A stretch of 64,000 nt of DNA from Patagioenas fasciata (GCF_037038585.1 NC_092524.1:68410552-68474551); one strand, 5' to 3'. Shown: positions 33,576 through 46,152, counted from the stretch's first letter. The notes: generated from the sequence alone by a model not told the origin. Numbers and translations are program-made.

Positions 33576-35657
33576 CCTTTCGAATGGGGATGTTCCAATC
33601 ATTGTTTTGCTTTGGCGACTAAACACGAAAACACACTTGAGGGAGAAATGGAAACATTTTTACATTTATCGCTGTTTGATTTTAATTCCCATGCGTGTAT
33701 TGGAAGAATCTTGAATAGCGTTTAGATGAACGTGAGTGTTATAAATGAACTAAAATGGGTCCTTTTTTCCTGTCTATTAAGATATGACTATGTAGCCATT
33801 CTGGACTTTCCTGGGAGGTAAGAAATGGGGTTTTATTACTTGAGTTATAAGCAGGAGGTGGAACTGCTTGCAGCCCTTGTGGAGATGCAAACTCTCTTTC
33901 AAGTGTACAAGGGAGCTTATGGATTTGGAAAATCCTTGGTGCATTATTCCCTCTACAATTAGATTTAGGCTCCTAAATATTGTTGAGAATTTGCCAGCAA
34001 ATATTGTGCCTGTTTGGCCATGAGTTTGTAAGATGAGTGACCCGGAGTTGGAAGCAGCTCCTGCTAAACTCCCTGCTCACCTGCCAGCAGCTCCAGTTTT
34101 TCTTCTTCCAGCTGCTTTTCTGATTCCTTCCAGTACCTAAATACCAGGATTTGTTACAAATTAACGCTTCACAGACATTTCACCGCTTTTTGCGCTTCTT
34201 TGTCCTGGTGGTAGGAACTGTTGTGTATAAATGGAAATTTCCAGCTTCAGGAGCTGGATGCTGAGTGCTGGAGGTACCTTCTCAACCAGTTGTAAACCAG
34301 TGATGAACAACCCTGCTGCTTTTGTTTTACTCCTCCAGTTCCTCCAACCATTGAATTCTGTGCAAGATAAGAGTTAAATGATTTTCTTGTGCTGCGGTGT
34401 ATTTATAGCCCTGGTAGATCTACTTAGTATCCACAGGCTAAGATATATTTGGAGAAGCCTAACATTTCTTTTAACGTGAAATTATAAGAAGTATTTTTCT
34501 CAGAGCTAGTCCAGACTATACAAGACCAGTAGTTTTAGGAATGAGCTTTTCATGTGTGCACACTTTACAAATCTCTGATTTCCTCAAGTCTTGCAGGGCA
34601 GAGGGATCCTGAGCTATGACTTGAACAGGGAAAAATGTCTTTATATCTGCAGAAAAGGTTCTGGGAAAGGAGCGGAGGCTTTTCTCCTATTGCTGCCCGA
34701 CTGCCTGTGGGGAAGACAGGACTGGGACTGATCATTGTAAGGCTCAAGGGTAAGATAGGAGTGAAATTCAAAGAAGTTTAGGATAGATGACATATTGATG
34801 TTCTTAATGGATAGTGAAGTCCTCTGCGAAGGAAATCCTGGATACCCACAGTTCCTGTGGGTCTGAGACTGGCAAACATTTGAGATGAGAGGCCGCACTG
34901 GACTGAGGTTCCAGTGCAGGATGGAGCGACGTGACCCCAGGGCCCATGTCCCACCTTCGCAAGCTTCAGATTCTAAAAGCGCTCTTGATTTGTAGACTTT
35001 AGATGTGGGGCTCTGGAGGACAAGTGGTGCTTTTGTTCAGTAATATTCCTTTAATTCAGTGCCAGTAAAGCTGCTCTTGAGGATAAACAGTTTTCTGTGC
35101 GTTTTCCTCCCGGGCCAGGGGCTTTTCCCCCTGCGAAGTCAGAGGTGAGAGCAACACCCTATTACAACTAAAAAGTGCTTTCTGACTCGGATTTTTATAA
35201 AATGTGCCTCGTTCAATGCTCGTCGGTTCTTGCACCTTCCTAGGATCGCGTTCAGCGTGATCCGCTGCTGGAGTGCAATTGTGTTCTTCACTTGAACATG
35301 TGTTGTCATTTAGAAAATGCAACTAAATAAAAGGAACATCCCCTCTGTCTCACCGCCAGCAATCCCTATTGATCCTCCTTCTACATAAGAAAGATAGAAA
35401 AGAAAATATCAAATCCCATTTATGATTGACAATCCGCACACTCCTCCGCTAAAGCTCGAGGGCAGGTCACTGCATATTCGTTGTATATATTTGTATAGTA
35501 TAGGGCTTAGGTTGATGATTCCTGGATTTTAGGTGATTGAGTAGGAAACGAGAGGAGATTTTCTTGGTTTTAAAAGATCTGAGTAGGAACAAGAGCGTCC
35601 TGGAAAGTCAAGAAAAACGTCCCTGGGAGAGCACAGGTGGCCTATTAGAAAGCACTG
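33576..35657. other. Intergenic, nothing recognised
   Basis: Unique AT-rich sequence between the probable NAA30 3' end and the next CR1. A further AATAAA at 35326-35331 could mark a more distal transcript end, but nothing else supports this. Confidence 0.45.
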
Positions 35658-36328
35658 TAGGGAAAGGGACCTGGGGGTCCTGGGGACAGCAGGGTGAGCA
35701 TGAGCCAGCACTGGGCCCTTGTGGCCAGGAAGCCAATGGTACCTGGGGTGGGTTAGAAGGGGGTGGTCAGTAGGTCAGAGAGGTTCTCCTGCCCCTCTGC
35801 TCTGCCCTGGGGAGACCACACCTGGAATCTTGTGTCCAGTTGTGGCCCCTCAGTTCCAGAAGGACAGGGAACTGCTGCAGAGAGTCCAGCGCAGCCACCA
35901 AGATGCTGAAGGGAGTGGAGCATCTCCCATGTGAGGAAAGGCTGAGGGAGCTGGGGCTCTGGAGCTGGAGAAGAGGAGACTGAGGGGGGACTCATTCATG
36001 GGGATCAATATGGAAAGGGGCAGTGTCAGGAGGATGGAGCCAGGCTCTTCTGGGTGACAACCAATGGTAGGACAAGGGGTAATGGGTACAAACTGGAACA
36101 GAAGAGGTTCCACTTAAATATGAGAAGAAACTTGTTCCTGGTGAGGGTGGCAGAGCCTGGCCCAGGCTGCCCAGGGAGGTTGTGGAGTCTCCTTCTGTGC
36201 AGCCATTCAAACCCGCCTGGACACCTTCCTGTGGAACCTCAGCTGGGTGTTCCTGCTCCATGGGGGGATTGCACTGGATGAGCTTTCCAGGGCCCTTCCA
36301 ACCCCTCACATTCTGGGATTCTGTGATT
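35658..36328 (+). mobile_element. CR1 LINE 3' fragment (about 670 bp)
   Basis: Runs from GGGACCTGGGGGTCCTGGGG through the ORF2 C-terminal segment (broken by frameshifts) to the 3' end CTGGGATTCTGTGATTCG. It carries the subfamily tail with CACCTTCCTGTGGAACCTCA and CTGGATGAGCTTTCCAGGGC, shared with copies at 11607, 45416 and 57700. It is very similar over its length to the 45416 copy. Confidence 0.92.
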
Positions 36329-38685
36329 CGCATGTTGTTAGATCTCCGTGTTTTTCTTTCCAATGGGGTGGAAGATGAACAATTCACTGAATTTTTAGCC
36401 ATTGCCTTGCAAGTAGCTGGAACGTGTGATCTCCAGGTAGGAGGCACAGATTTAAATCCCACCTCTGCATCAACCAGAAGTTCCATCATCATCCAACAGT
36501 CAAAACCCCAAATCTAAAGAGTGACAAAAAATCAACTGTCCAAAATGTTTTTTGAACTTTGATGTCTTTCTTATTCTTTGCACCAGCTAATGCTTGTGAG
36601 TTTTGGTTGTTTTTTCCAAAAAGATGCCAAAACAGGAAAGAAAATAACATTTCTACCGAATTGAATGTTTCTTTCCAAGTGCTGGAGAGTGGGAGAAGCT
36701 GATAAAGAGGAGTCAGTGGCTGAAGATGTAATATGGCAGATTAATAGAAACTAGTTTCTACTTTTTGGTTTCAGTAGTAAGATGCAAATGAAAAAAATTA
36801 AGCCGGTGGTAAAATATCAATAAGGATGAAGGTTGAAAAAGTAGATGACTGAGCAGCTTTGCTAAGGTAAGAAAGGTTAACGCAAAGCTCAAGTTATTAC
36901 TGATATTATAAAGGAGGGGACCCAAACTCAGCCCTGTAATCCCTGTCTTTGCAAATAGATGTTCTGCCCATGTCAACATGCTCCTTGCCGTGAGTAATTT
37001 AGAGCAGACAACTAATTGAATGATCTCGTGTTGTCGCGGCTCCCTCCTGGGGAATGGCTGCGCTGCAGAAGGCTCTTACTCCACATCAAAATTAGCCTTT
37101 GATGTTGGAAAGGACAAACAAATGCTCCCCAAGTTGGGTGCGTGTGCTGCAAGTGGCTGATGCGTCGCTTCGGAATTGCGCTGAGTGCTCTTCAGCCTCA
37201 TTGACTTGAGCATAAGGGCTCGCGGGAGGAGTTAATTACGTTAAGAAGAAAACCAGCTGCCAAATGAAGGATGTCCTCCTTTCTCCTCTCCCTTCTCCAC
37301 AATAATCTGAGGCTCCTGCAGTTTTCCAGGGAACAAACAGCAGTTTCAGGTGTGCAAAGCTGCCTTTGCCAAATCAAAGGCTTGCGTCACCCGTGCTGGC
37401 TGGTGAGACCATTTACCAGAAGATGTGGGTTTTATATTTCCCTGTTTTAATGTTTTTTACACCGATGACTCGACCCAGCAGCTTTTTGGTTGCCTGAGGT
37501 CTGAGTGCATCTCGTGCTTGGCACAAAGTGCGTTCTTAAACCGAGCTTAGTGAGCTTGGCTCTCTAAAAATGTAAACAGCCTCCAAAAGTAAATAAATTG
37601 GGATGCGGTTCAAGCCGCGAACGACAGTCGGAGCCTTTTTCTGCAAATAGCAGAGATTTTTATCGTGTTATCTGAAAGTGACATTCAGAAACTTGCTCTC
37701 TTGGGGCTGGAAGAGAAGTTCTTCATTACAGCAAACAGGGCTGGGTATGATGAGAAAGAGGAAAGTGTTCTCCTTGGGGTTTTTTTGTTTTATCGAAGCG
37801 CCAATTGAAAGCTGGCGATCGCTGGGCTGTCAATGAACCAACGAGCACCCAGCAGTTTCATATATTAGCTGGCAAATGGAATATATAGAAAGCATCTACA
37901 TGGATGCTGCTTTGCATTGAGCAGAGTTAGGAGACTGCTGTGTAGTCTCAGTATATTCCATCCTCTGTACCTTATTGAAATATGCCAAAAATTCATTTAT
38001 TGAAATGTAAAACTTCAACGTTTTGACTTTGTCCAGGTAGAAACAGCTTTTCTATCTCTCAAGGGGAATTGTGCCATGCTCTGCGAGGCTGTTTTTCAGT
38101 AAACCGTGCATTCTTGGAAAGTCCTTTGGAACTTTCCCAGCGTCAAAATCCCAGGAACACTTGGAAACCTACAGAAAGAACCTTTTTCTTTCGCAGATCC
38201 TGGAAGTGACTTCTGCTCTTTGCTCACCAGCTTAGCAAATACTTCCAAGCGTGGAAAAGAAAAAGCAAAGATTTGGAAAAACATCTTTTACACATCTTTT
38301 TAAAGATCTTTTCCCAGCTTCAGCCGCCTTCTACTCCTGTTTCAGTTTTGCAGACTTTTAGTCTTTTAACCATTCAAGGAATGCATCGCTGTACGTTTTC
38401 TTTCATAAATAGTTTCTAGGAAGATTTGAATTGCTTTAAGCTGCCAATTTCTGATCCTTAAAACTGAGGTTTCTTTCCATTGTATGCAGCCTCAAAACTG
38501 TCTTCTGTCACTGTGCGGCACAAATCCAGCGCTCTTGGTGGGGTTGGTTTACACTGAGTTGCTTCTAAAGCTTCTCCTGTTGTCTTAAGGTGCTCTTGGA
38601 AGCCCTTCCCATGGCTGGGCAGGGACAACCTCATCCACGTGCAAAGAGCACGATCCATGTGCATTCACTTGGATGCCACCAGCAG
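36329..38685. other. Intergenic, nothing recognised
   Basis: No gene, repeat or RNA was recognised on either strand. Confidence 0.45.
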
Positions 38686-38688
38686 CAG

Positions 38689-38944
38689 ATGACAAGGGGT
38701 GAAGGTTTGAAACTAAAGGAGGGAGATTCAGGCTGGACATGAGGAAGAAATTGTTGGCCCTGAGGGTGGTGAGAGCCTGGCCCAGGTTGGGCAGAGAGGT
38801 GGTGGCTGAACCATCCCTGGAGACATCCCAGGCCAGGCTGGACGGGGCTCTGAGCAACCTGAGCTGGTGAAGATGTCCCTGCTCATGGCAGGGGGGGCAC
38901 TGGGGGAGCTGGGAAGGTCCCTTCCAACACAAACTATTCTATGA
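38689..38944 (+). mobile_element. CR1 LINE 3' fragment with shared downstream flank
   Basis: Starts abruptly at ATGACAAGGGGTGAAGG and ends at ACTATTCTATGATTTTACG. It has the tail variant GTGAAGATGTCCCTGCTCAT with GGCAGGGGGGGCACTGGGGG, as at 46153, 50883, 62511 and, reversed, 47808. The sequence after its 3' end is not CR1 but matches the sequence after the 62511 copy. Confidence 0.92.
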
Positions 38945-39255
38945 TTTTACGACACGACACAGGCAAGGGGCTGGGGCTCAGGAGATGCTTGTTCTGGTGG
39001 GAGAATATGGCTTTGGGGAAGTTATTTCTCCTTAATGAGGTTTGATGGTTTGTGTTGTCTGTGTTTGGGCATTTTTAAAGTTACTCCCTCTCATCCTATC
39101 CATGTGTGTCTTGCAGGAGATTCACCCTTATCCTGTACAGACACAGAACTGGGAGCCAAGTGCTTGCTGTCCCCAAACCCCCTCAGTCCTGGGTGGGGAT
39201 GGTCCCTGGCACAGCTGGTGATGCCAGCAAAGAGGGACCATCGTCCACCCATGCC
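38945..39255 (+). repeat. Non-CR1 segment duplicated at 62923-63225 (copy 1)
   Basis: Starting at ACACAGGCAAGGGGCTGGGG this segment matches 62923-63225 with scattered substitutions and small indels, until the copies diverge after AGAGGGACCAT. Both copies contain a splice-acceptor-like stretch (CATGTGTGTCTTGCAG) followed by GAGATTCACCCTTATCC. The function is unknown. It could be a CR1 3' transduction, a small segmental duplication or an undescribed repeat into which CR1 is embedded. Confidence 0.85.
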
Positions 39256-40185
39256 AGGAGTTTCGTTTGGGAGTTATCCTTTGTTGCTGCTTATTTATTA
39301 CAGGAGCCTGATCTTATGGGCTTGTGCCAAAGCAGTTTTTGCTGGGACTTTATGCAGCCGTGGGGCTTAATCCTTAAAGCCGGTCCTGGCGCAGGATGGG
39401 GCCTCTGGCTCCTGTGGCTCAGGTGAGGCTCAAGGCTCAGGCCACCTCCCTTCACCAAACAGAAACCAAAGCTTTTCCTTAAAATTAGGACTTTAGGGGA
39501 AAACAGGATGCTATTCCCCATTCCCAGCACCAATAGCAGAAGGATCACCTGGCTGTGAAACTACACCTGCAATTGTACTCCTGGGTATTTTAGCTGTTTT
39601 CCCTATTTCTCACTGTTCTGCAGCAAGAGGATTCACCAAGGTGCCTGCAGAGCCGGGCGGTGAAGGCATCGCAGTGGATACCAGCGATAGGGTTTCAAAA
39701 GGTGGTATGAAAAAGTGTGTGAAGGTGAGTGAAAAGGAAGGTTTAGGGGGTTATTTTTACCATAGATGTGTCAGCTGTGGATAAATGTGCAGACACTCTT
39801 AATGGCAAGTCAAATCTCCTTTGCAAATCTGCTGGTTTCCTAGTATGCTTGGCAAGCTGAATATCATCCCCAAAATTTGCCTATCACAGTGCTGCCCTAA
39901 CCTAGGCCAGCTTAACCCAGCTAAAACATAGATTTAAGCAGTGAACAAAAGCTAAAACCATTCCTAAGCCTCCATATGCCGTGTGTTCACTGCTCTCTGA
40001 CTGCCTGGCTTACTGCAGGTGTATGAGTGCATTTTAAAAGTGTTTGTCCTGGGCTTACATGCTTAATTTGGTTCCTATGACCACAAGCCCACCAGCATCG
40101 GTTTGGCTGTAAACACCTGGACATGGCTCTTGGGGCCTTCAGACTTCTCCACATCCTTGCCCTGAATTAGCGGTGGTCACTCAAA
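39256..40185. other. Intergenic, nothing recognised
   Basis: No gene or repeat family was recognised between the duplicated segment and the next CR1. Confidence 0.45.
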
Positions 40186-40655
40186 AATCATAGAATCATT
40201 TGGTTGGAAAAGACCCTCAAGATCATTGAGTCCAACCGTAACCCACCCCTGGCACTGCCTCATGTCCTGAGAACCTCATGTCCGTCTGTCCAACCCCTCC
40301 AGAGATGGTGACTCCAGCACTGCCCTGGGCAGCCTCTTCCAATGCCCCACAGCCCTTTGGGGAAGAAATTGTTCCCAGATCCAACCTCAACCTCCCCTGG
40401 TGCCACTTGAGGCCGTTTCCTCTGCTCCTGGCGCTTGTTCCTGGGGAGCAGAGCCCGACCCCCCTGGCTCCAAGCTCCTTTCAGGCAGTTCAGAGATCAG
40501 AAGGTCTCCCCTCAGCTCCTGTTCTCCAGCTGAACCCCCAGGTCCCTCAGCCGCTCCCATCACACTTGTGCTCCAGCCCCTCACCAGCTCCGTTCCCTGC
40601 TCTCAACCCACTCCAGCACCTCAAGGATTTTCTTGGTGTGAGGGGCCCAATGAGA
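40186..40655 (-). mobile_element. CR1 LINE 3' fragment, reverse orientation
   Basis: Opens with AATCATAGAATCATTTGG and AAGATCATTGAGTCCAACC, then TGGTGACTCCAGCACTGCCC and GGTGCCACTTGAGGCCGTTT, all typical of a reversed CR1. It resembles the 1106 copy rather than the other subfamilies here. About 470 bp remain. Confidence 0.9.
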
Positions 40656-41015
40656 CAGGAGAAGGTTGGGATACACAGGTCTAATCTCTCTGCTTGGTTT
40701 ATAATAGGAAATAAGAGGAAAAGCAGGTGGGCTGTGCCGATGGATAAAGCAGTACCACGGGGCAGAAGATGGAGATGGACGCAGAAGTCCTGTATTTTTG
40801 TGTGCTTCACACACTTGGGTTAAACCCAGCCTGGTTAAACAGATTCTTCCTTGAGGGTGTTTGGTTACCCTTCAAATTACCCTGCAGGGGTTGGGAGAAG
40901 AGATAGAAGTGAGGGAGTGATTAGGGGAAGGAGGCAACAAGCAATGTGTGGAGCAGATGAACTGTCTCCTGGGCCTCCTGCATGCATGCAAATACGTACT
41001 TGGTGGGATTTGGCA

Positions 41016-41078
41016 GATCATAGAATTATAGCATAGTCTGGGTTGGAAGGGACCTTCAAAGTCATCGAGTCCAACCTT
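41016..41078 (-). mobile_element. Short CR1 3' end remnant, reverse orientation
   Basis: GATCATAGAATTATAGCATA followed by TGGGTTGGAAGGGACCTTCA and ATCGAGTCCAACC is the last 60 bp or so of a reversed CR1. The rest is missing. Confidence 0.8.
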
Positions 41079-42497
41079 CGATCCATGATAATCCGTGAGT
41101 GAAAAGCACGAAAACGTGGTGCCTGTTGCAGAGGGTTCGGGAGGATCTGCACTGAAAGGGCAACACTTAATTCACCTGTGGGGCTGCATGTGGCCTGAAG
41201 GAGATACCCAAAGAGGCCGAGAGGTGATGTCAGGAAGACTAACCAAAAAAACCTCGAGCACTTTGGTGCAGAATGGGCCCCTAGGCCCTGCGGAAAAACA
41301 GAAATAGGGTGAAAAAGCAATCCTGGCTGCAGACCAGGTGTGTGCCCTCCTCCGAGAAGATTGTATCTTCTGACAAGGATATGCATCTTGTGATGTATTT
41401 CTGCCAGGTTAGTGAGCTGAACCAGCCCCTGGAAAGGTTCAGCTAGCAGAGAAAAGGCTGGGAGTGGAGGAAGGGAGAGGTGGACCTGCATAAATCAGCT
41501 GTGATGAACCAAGAGAGCAGCTCAGCCCTCACCTTCCCCTGAAGATGGGTCTCGGCTGAATGCCGGCAGTGCTACCTGCCCTCTCTGGGTGCATTCCCAT
41601 TGAGTAGCTTCCAACTCAGTTATAAAATAACCCAGATTTTAAACCCAGGTTAAACCCTGCCCTTGTGTACATCTCTTCTAGGAACAAAAATACCTGCCCC
41701 TGCGCTTCCAGCCCCCTCCGATTAACCTTTCTTCCTCCAACGCAACGCAGCAGCAAGGAGCCTCCCAGAGCAGCAAGAAGGTAGAGGGACTTCTCAAGAT
41801 GTTGACTCCAAGATCTGTGTCCAGCATGTCCCCTGTTCCAAGATGCACGTGGCCAGGAAAGGACCACATCCTTCTCATAGGCACGTTCTGCGTGCTCTAA
41901 CATGTTGCAGAGAGCTGAGCTTCTGGGACAGTTTAAGCAAGCAGATAGATGTTCTCCTATTTAAGAGCAGGGAATTAATCACACCTGCCAAATCCTTCTT
42001 GGTAAATAAGATTAAGCTTCACCGAGGAAACCTGAAATTATAAACCATGCTTTTCAATTTGAAAACTCCCCTGTTTCCTTTTAGTAAAGATTTGTATGTC
42101 TTAAGAACGCTTTTGGGGTTATTGTCTGGTTCTGGCCAGTCACTGAAATGGGAAAAATAATGAAAATTGTGCAAGAGACCTTTCTCCTTCAGGTGGGAAG
42201 AGGCACCATAGGAGGTGTGGGCTGTGTCTCCATGAGCCAGCTGCATCAAAACATCCCCGGGAGGAGGATGCTCAGGGGTCCCTGCTCAGAGCTTTCGCAA
42301 AGGCCACAGCTTCACGTCAGTCCAAAATTATGGTGGTGCTCAAGTCCCTGTGACAACCTTGAAGCTCACCCCCCATCCTTAGCAGAACAAAGGACCTTGT
42401 TATGCCTTAAACGTCTGTTTTTTGTTACTTTGGGAGGAAGAGATAGATGGCACCTCTCGTCTTATCTTTCCCAAAGTTTTATGGCCATGGGCGTAGA
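41079..42497. other. Intergenic, nothing recognised
   Basis: No gene or repeat family was recognised. Several short open frames are present without splice context or motifs. Confidence 0.4.
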
Positions 42498-42502
42498 CAC
42501 CT

Positions 42503-43246
42503 TGTAATATAGGGGCAATTAACAGTGTTGCTGTAAAAGGTCTCATGGCCTAATTGGGATGACCGAGATGAACCATCTGTCGGACAATCAACTACCAGAA
42601 GAAACCACGAACCAACAGCTACCCCTGATGGGTCAGACAACTCACTTCTGGTCAACACCATGAACTTTCCCCTAGTTTGAAGACCCCAGACCCATTTCCA
42701 GAAGAGTCTTCCTAATTAGCATGAAGAGTGAGCAAAGGGAGGAGACGAACCACCCTCTCCTATCTCGCATGTAAATGAACTGGGTTATAAAACAACACAA
42801 CGTATGATATGGTTTGGCAGCGTGTAAATCAATGCGTCCCCATGCTCCAGAGGTCATCGTGGGACCAATGTACCTGTGGAGTGGTGATGTCTTTCTCTCT
42901 CTTTTTCTCTCTCTCTTTCTGATATCTTAGTTTTCCTCTTCTCTCTCTTTGTTTTTCTTGAACATATAAAGTAATATCATTGTAAGTTCTGCTGCTAAAG
43001 TCTTGTTAAGTTTTGCATTACAGTTACTAATTGTTGCCAATCCACCGTTTGTAGAAGTACTTTTGCCGTCAATATATTGATAAGTTTTGTGCTACTGTAA
43101 CATACTTTTGCCAAGTCACTAATCACTAATTTGTATACCACCATGTGTAATGTGGTATACATTTTAGTAAATTCATAACTGGACCCCGGAGTGATTGTCT
43201 GTCATTCACTTCGCGTTGCTGCGCAGAATTACCCGGAGTTAACTCA
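42503..43246 (+). mobile_element. Probable solo LTR of an endogenous retrovirus (744 bp)
   Basis: Begins TGTAATATAGGGG and ends GGAGTTAACTCA, satisfying the TG...CA rule. It is flanked by a perfect 5 bp direct repeat, CACCT, at 42498-42502 and 43247-43251. A TATA box (TATAAAA, 42786-42792) and a CT-rich tract (about 42890-42950) lie inside. No primer-binding site, polypurine tract or viral coding sequence is adjacent, so the internal region has been lost by LTR recombination. A 5 bp target duplication is typical of ERVL and some gamma-type elements. The family was not recognised, and the element could extend to about 43328 if the repeat is coincidental. Confidence 0.6.
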
Positions 43247-43251
43247 CACCT

Positions 43252-45415
43252 GATCTCATCTGTTGAGTCAGGGCGCGTGTCCCATTCAGAGCGAACTCAT
43301 CCCTCATCCCATCTGTTGGGATGGGACAGTCCCTCAAGAGGCCCCTGAATGGAGCTTGAGCAGAAGCCAACATCCATTTCTGAAAATACACCATGGGGAG
43401 GAATACATTGGCAATAAAAGATCAAGGAGCTATGACTCTTAAACCTTTAGGAAACCTTTAGGAAACCTTAATATCTTTAGGAAAGGTATCTCTGCAGAAG
43501 ATGTTGCAGGTTGGGAACCTGGGCAAAGGCTGAGTGGCCTCAGCTAATGTCACCTCAGGGGATGGGGAAAAAGCCCATGTGGTTCTTTCAGGTGACTTTG
43601 CTCTTCTGATCTTCCAGCACATTTAACCCAAGATCTCTAGGCTGGATTTTGTGTTAACAGGCTTTGATTGTGTGGGTAATGCACTCGCTTCTCCAGGTGC
43701 TGGATTGCTGTCTGTCCTCTGAGAGCAAGGATGTTTCTCCTCAAGTTTAGGAGCTTCATGTGCATTTATCTGTCTGGTCACCAAAATAAAACCTTTCTTC
43801 TTGGAAAGGAAGCTGGTGGTGGTGCTTTCTGTGCTGTGTAAAAAGCACCAGCAGAAACCTGAGACAATGCTGTTCATGTTTGGGGGTGGTTGGTTGGTTG
43901 ATATTTTTTTTGTCTGGGATCTTTTTGCTTGTCTTTTTAAAAAAGTCATCTTTCTTGGGCTCTTCGAAATGCACCAAGTGGATGATGCAGTGCTGGAAGC
44001 ATCCAGTCTCTGGGTGTGGTTTGTATGCTAATCAATAAAACCAGCACCATGGCGTGCTGGCACACTGGGATATCAAAGGACATTAGGGAATGGCTTGAAG
44101 AGCTCCAGTGGTGGCCACGATCCCCGGTGACAGCCATGGGGCACAGCAATGGCCATGGGCCCGGGGAGCTGGAGGTGTCCCCTCAGGACTGGAAGTCCCA
44201 TGGCGAACAGGGTAAGACTTGACTTTATTCCTGACTCACTGGTGTTGTTTAATAGGAGAATCTGCTTATGATTGGCAAAATCCACCGCTGAAGGGAAGTA
44301 ACTTCAAGGAAAACGTTGCCCTAAAAGCATTTCATTGTTTTTCTTGTGGCAGAAGCCATCTGAATAGAAGCACTTTGGTACGTTGAGCCAAATTTCATCA
44401 TGCCATTCTCTCCAGCTTTGTGAAACCTTCATTCCAAAAACATCACGGTTTCAAATACAGCCCTAATGACCATCGGTCCCATGAACCCCAAAGGCAAAGA
44501 ACTTCGTTCTATACAAACAAACAAAATGAATAGGTAGGGTTGCCATAGGTGGGTGTTATTTATATGGTACAAGGTCTGAATGCGAACACATCTCGGTGAA
44601 GTGGAATTATTTTCTTTGGAGGTTTTTGTTAGCACGGATTCACTCCCTGCTCCAGATCTCTGTGTTCCTCTCCAGTCCCTGGTGTGAGCAGGGACTCACT
44701 GTGCTTAACAGAACATCAGCTACAAAATCTGAGCACTTGAAAGCTGGGAAATGAAGAGGTAAGACCTCGTTCATTTTAACTACTTCCACATCATAACCAC
44801 TGCCGTGATTTTTCTTGACTAAATACAAAAGCCTTTTCTATCTCTGCAGCTACCTAATCCCAACTCAGAAACTTAACAGTCTTCCTTGTTTTTTAATAGT
44901 GGACTCTTTTCTTCAATGTTTAGTGTTTTGTAATTATTTATCTCCTCCTTACACAGGTGAAGACCAGGCTCTTACAATTTAAACACCTGGATGAAAAAAC
45001 TCATCAGTTTGTTGCATCAAAAGAGCAAAATGGTGGCTAACCTTGAATTATGAGCAGTTGAACATCTATTTTCCCACGGTAAGTGAAGATACATCACACT
45101 GGCCATGTCCCGGGTCCTTCAAGTCCCCTGTCCAGAAGTGATACCTTTCTATAGAGGCCACAGTCCTACAGAGAGAAGGCCAAACATCTGATCCTACAGC
45201 TGCCAAATCACACGATCTTCCACTTTTCTTGAAGGGGAGCCCTTTGACAGCTTCACAGACCACCATCAACCCATCAGGACCACCATCAACGCCTACAAGT
45301 CAGGTGCCAGGCTGTCCATGTCTCCAGCACCAGCAGGACCATGATGGCTTTACCTCCTCATCACACCCTTTCTCCAGGCAATGTCTTATTTCATCTAAGC
45401 CTGAAGCCATCCCTG
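43252..45415. other. Intergenic, minor tandem duplications only
   Basis: Holds small local duplications: AAACCTTTAGG units at about 43441-43472 and ACCACCATCAAC twice near 45260-45292. Nothing gene-like was recognised. Confidence 0.45.
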
Positions 45416-46025
45416 TGCTCTTGTGGCCAGGAAGGCCAATGGTACCTGGGGTGGGTTAGAAGGGGTGGTCAGTACGTCAGAGAGGTTCTCCTGCCCCTCT
45501 GCTCTGCCCTGGGGAGACCACAGCTGGAATCTTGTGTCCAGTTGTGGCCCCTCAGCTCCAGAAGGACAGGGAACTGCTGGAGAGAGTCCAGCGCAGCCAC
45601 CAAGATGCTGAAGGGAGTGGAGCATCTCCCGTGTGAGGAAAGGCTGAGGGAGCTGGGGCTCTGGAGCTGGAGGAGACTGAGGGGGGACTCATTCCTGGGG
45701 ATCAATATGGAAAGGGGGAGTGTCAGGAGGATGGAGCCAGGCTCTTCTGGGTGACAACCAGTGATAGGACAAGGGGCAATGGGTTCAAACTGGAACAGAA
45801 GAGGTTCCACATAAATTTGAGAAGAAACTTGTTCCTGGTGAGGGTGTCAGAGCCTGGCCCAGGCTGCCCAGGGAGGTTGTGGAGTCTCCTTCTGTGCAGC
45901 CATTCAAACCCGCCTGGACACCTTCCTGTGGAACCTCAGCTGGGTGTTCCTGCTCCATGGGGGGATTGCACTGGATGAGCTTTCCAGGGCCCTTCCAACC
46001 CCTGACACTCTGGGATTCTGTGATT
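45416..46025 (+). mobile_element. CR1 LINE 3' fragment (about 610 bp)
   Basis: Begins near CTCTTGTGGCCAGGAAGGCC and ends CTGGGATTCTGTGATTGG. It is co-linear with the 35658 copy and shares the GGAACCTCAGCTGGGTGTTC tail. A frame of 137 codons stays open from 45341 but is CR1-derived and truncated. Confidence 0.92.
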
Positions 46026-46152
46026 GGATCATGATGGGAAATCGGGTTGCTTAAAGCATGGAATAAGTGCCTCACTTGTTATAGTGCAGGAGTCAGTGCT
46101 GTGGTAGGAGATGCTGCAAATGGCCAGGCAGGACCAGTCCCCACCACGGGGA

